A DNA stretch of 21,145 bases from contig JAYMSP010003090.1 in the NCBI GenBank assembly GCA_036897095.1, positions 1 to 21,145 of the forward strand. The letters run 5' to 3'. Position numbers and translations under genes: made by a program. Under the pieces are notes generated by a model that was not told the origin of the DNA, made no database searches, and worked only from the letters and a program-made list of their open reading frames with translations. Position 1 is the first letter of the stretch. Each line of letters opens with the position of its first letter. Of this stretch, positions 19,385 through 21,145 are shown in pieces. This DNA is from Plantago elongata. Taxonomy: Eukaryota; Streptophyta; Magnoliopsida; Lamiales; Plantaginaceae.

Positions 19385-20373
19385 ATGGATGGGAAAACTT
19401 CAATGGAAGATCAAATTGCAAATTTGACAAGGAGCATATGTTGCGTCTCATGGAAACATATAAGGAACGAGGTGCCAAGCTAGACATTCTTTTAAACGAA
19501 AGTGACGTTGCGAAAACAAGTCATGAAGTCAAGAAGAGACGCCAAGAATATGATGAGTGTTCAAAGATGCTCATTCTACCACAAATAAGCTTCAAATCTA
19601 AAACTAAAGAGTTTCTAAAGAATACCGATGTCAAGCTCCCTGCCACTGATGTGAAGGAGTTGATCTTCCAAGCAATCAAGGAGAAGCTAGACGGAAAATC
19701 AATGCCATCTTCTAGCTATGTCAAGCCATATATGCCGAGGATTGATGTGCTAAAGATGCCAAAAGACTACCAACTTCCAACCTTCCAACAATTTGATGGT
19801 AGTGGCAATCCAAGACAACACATAGCTCACTTCGTCGAGACTTGCAACAGTGTTGGAACTCATGGCGACCAACTTGTCAAGCAGTTTGTGTGATCACTTA
19901 AAGATAATGTCTTCGACTGGTATAGTGACTTGAGGGCAAATTCCATTGATAATTGGGATCAGATGAAAATGCAATTCCTCGATCGCTGTACATATCAAAA
20001 TGAAGGAGAGCATGTTCTTGACTATATAAATCGTTGGAGGGGCTTGAGCCTCAAATGCAAAGACCAGATATCCAAAACCGCTTCCATTGAAATGTGCACT
20101 CAAGGAATGAACTGGAGCTTCTCTTACATTCTCCAAGGAATCAAGCCAAAAACATTTGAAGAGCTTGCAACCCGTGCACACACCATCGAAATGAGCATGC
20201 GTACTAACAAAGTGCACAGAGCTAGCTATGAAACAAAAGGTGAAAGCAACACCAATGACGAAAGCGAAAGAAATGATGAAGTGGAAAGCGATGAAGATGA
20301 AGCACCATCTTATTCTACCTCAACAAGTCTTCTTCCATATATGAGCTTAAACTATCTAAGACCCCTAAATTAA
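19385..20373 (+). pseudogene. Retrotransposon gag, broken by a frameshift and a stop
   Basis: The likely start is ATG 19385 (MDGKTSMEDQIANLTR). A frame change near 19435 leads into MLRLMETYKERGAKLDILLN, a charged, probably coiled region. The capsid domain follows: YQLPTFQQFDGSGNPRQHIA, FVETCNSVGTHGDQLVKQFV, then TGA at 19891-19893 where relatives have R (CGA to TGA, a typical methylated-CpG change), then SLKDNVFDWYSDLRANSIDN, FLDRC, VLDYINRWRGLSLKCKD, GIKPKTFEELATRAHTIE and an acidic end (SERNDEVESDEDEAPSYS). About ten residues expected between FLDRC and VLDY seem missing. Gag stops at 20373 and no pol follows. Confidence 0.85.
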
Positions 20374-20379
20374 ATCTTT

Positions 20380-20735
20380 TCAAGTGTGCTCCTCGATACG
20401 AGCATAAACTGTTAGTAGCTTCTTAGCAAGAGCATAAATTGTTCCAAATTCGAATCAAGTATGCTCCTCGACATGAGCATAAACTGTTAGCAGCTCCTTA
20501 GCACGAGCATAAATTGTTCCAAATTCAAATCAAGTACGCTCCTCGATACGAGCATAAACTATTAGCAGCTCCTTAGCACGAGCATAAACTGTTCCAAATT
20601 CAAATCAAGTACGCTCCTCAATAAGAGTATAAACTGTTAGCAACTCCTTAGCACGAGCATAAACTGCCATAAATTTAAATTCAAAGTCCAAATCAAGTAC
20701 GCTCCTCGCCCCATGAGTATAAACTGTGTACAGAA
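20380..20735 (+). repeat. 75-bp tandem array after gag
   Basis: Copies start at 20380, 20455, 20530, 20605 and 20693; the first three are exactly 75 bp, the fourth is 88 bp and the fifth is partial. Each unit holds two related halves, GCTCCTCGATACGAGCATAA and GCTCCTTAGCACGAGCATAA, each with a GCTC...GAGC inverted core. The second half ends TGTTCCAAATTCAAATCAAG. No protein reading is kept. Confidence 0.92.
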
Positions 20736-21072
20736 CTCCCTTTCCAAGTGTTTGAACTACATTTTTTGACTTGATCCTTTATAATGGGGGTACGTAGGCA
20801 GGTTAGAAATTTCTAAGTTCAGTCAAAATATGTGAAAGCGGTTGGTTTGTCTATGAAACGGAAGAATAGATTAAAGTGGCTACTTGTGGAACTTTCATTG
20901 ACTCATTGTGGTTGAGTGAATCTCCAGGTTGAACAACATGTCCAAGTCACATTTGAAGATCTAGGTTGATCAGTATACCAAAGCTGCGGTTCAAATTCCA
21001 GGTTCATCAAGTCGCGTATCGCCACTTGCACATTTTTAATGCATCTCAAAAGGCACTATTCATGTACAAGTC

Positions 21073-21109
21073 GCGAGGGGGCATTTGTAGACGAACAAAA
21101 TTCGTCTAC
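21073..21109 (+). other. Polypurine tract and hairpin at the 3' LTR start
   Basis: GCGAGGGGGCA precedes TG at 21086. The LTR then opens with a perfect 9-bp hairpin: GTAGACGAA (21087-21095), loop CAAAA, TTCGTCTAC (21101-21109). The window ends soon after in a TA run (21119-21145). Confidence 0.7.
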
Positions 21110-21114
21110 TCTAA

Positions 21115-21118
<4 letters not shown>

Positions 21119-21145
<27 letters not shown>
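21119..21145. repeat. (AT)n microsatellite at the window end
   Basis: An almost pure TA dinucleotide run begins after CTAAAATAA and continues to the last base, so its full length is unknown. It lies within the 3' LTR. Confidence 0.9.

Larger units (their letters stand above)
18162..21145 (+). mobile_element. Gag-only (TR-GAG-like) LTR retrotransposon, right end beyond window
   Basis: The order is 5' LTR (about 18162 to about 19240), PBS-like TGGCACGACCAGTGGGAC (19246-19263), broken gag (19385-20373), a 75-bp tandem array (20380 to about 20735), GGGGGTACGTAGGCAGG (20786-20802), a polypurine tract (GCGAGGGGGCA, about 21073-21083) and the start of the 3' LTR (21086). The PBS form, the gag type and the GTACGTAGGCAG motif fit plant Ty3/gypsy elements of the Tat type. 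There is no protease, reverse transcriptase, RNase H or integrase between gag and the 3' LTR, so it is a non-autonomous element. The 5' border is uncertain: TGTTTAGAAG at 18162 only loosely matches the 3' LTR start TGTAGACGAA. Confidence 0.75.

Overview
The window looks like nuclear DNA of a flowering plant, probably a eudicot. It is AT-rich and holds one large intron-containing gene whose protein is clearly a plant group 3 sulfate transporter (SULTR3). The rest is non-coding sequence and decayed plant transposable elements (hAT-type, Mutator-type, LINE, Ty1/copia and Ty3/gypsy-like). I see no operons, CRISPR arrays or bacterial signals, and I recognise no tRNA or rRNA gene.

Layout. Positions 1-10,380 are intergenic. 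They hold a diverged ~100-bp repeat pair (159-260 and 6420-6520), a name-less Gly/Pro-rich low-complexity fragment (about 2000-2310), a possible RNase H remnant (3336-3563), two small tandem arrays (3791-3870; about 4200-4420), a well-bounded 551-bp hAT-type MITE with an 8-bp target duplication (5256-5806), a dispersed ~88-bp repeat whose second copy lies in intron 1 of the transporter (7327-7416 and 11366-11451), and a LINE 3' end with poly(A) inside an AGCTA-rich MITE-like sequence (about 8957-9355).

Positions 10,383-14,805 are the transporter gene: a TATA box, a start codon at 10511, 12 exons whose phases all agree, a 662-residue product, a stop at 14637-14639 and a poly(A) signal near 14800. 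The protein joins an SLC26/SulP membrane domain to a C-terminal STAS domain and best fits the SULTR3;4 (SPDT) clade, some members of which move phosphate. Intron 8 is only 78 bp, a multiple of three, and has no in-frame stop, so its retention would insert 26 residues without breaking the frame.

Positions 14,880-21,145 are a transposon cluster. A block of nested hairpins (15188-15461) is followed by a 1,017-bp foldback element with Mutator-type features (15601-16617, 10-bp target duplication). Next comes an internally deleted copia relic on the minus strand in which gag is joined directly to the end of RNase H (about 17249-18060). Last is a gag-only LTR retrotransposon on the plus strand (about 18162 to beyond the window end), with PBS, broken gag, a 75-bp tandem array, a polypurine tract and the start of its 3' LTR.

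The clearest points for a second look are the stopless intron 8, the hairpin cluster next to the foldback element, and the gag-only element with its repeat array. All gene and family names rest on recalled family sequence features; no database search was run.
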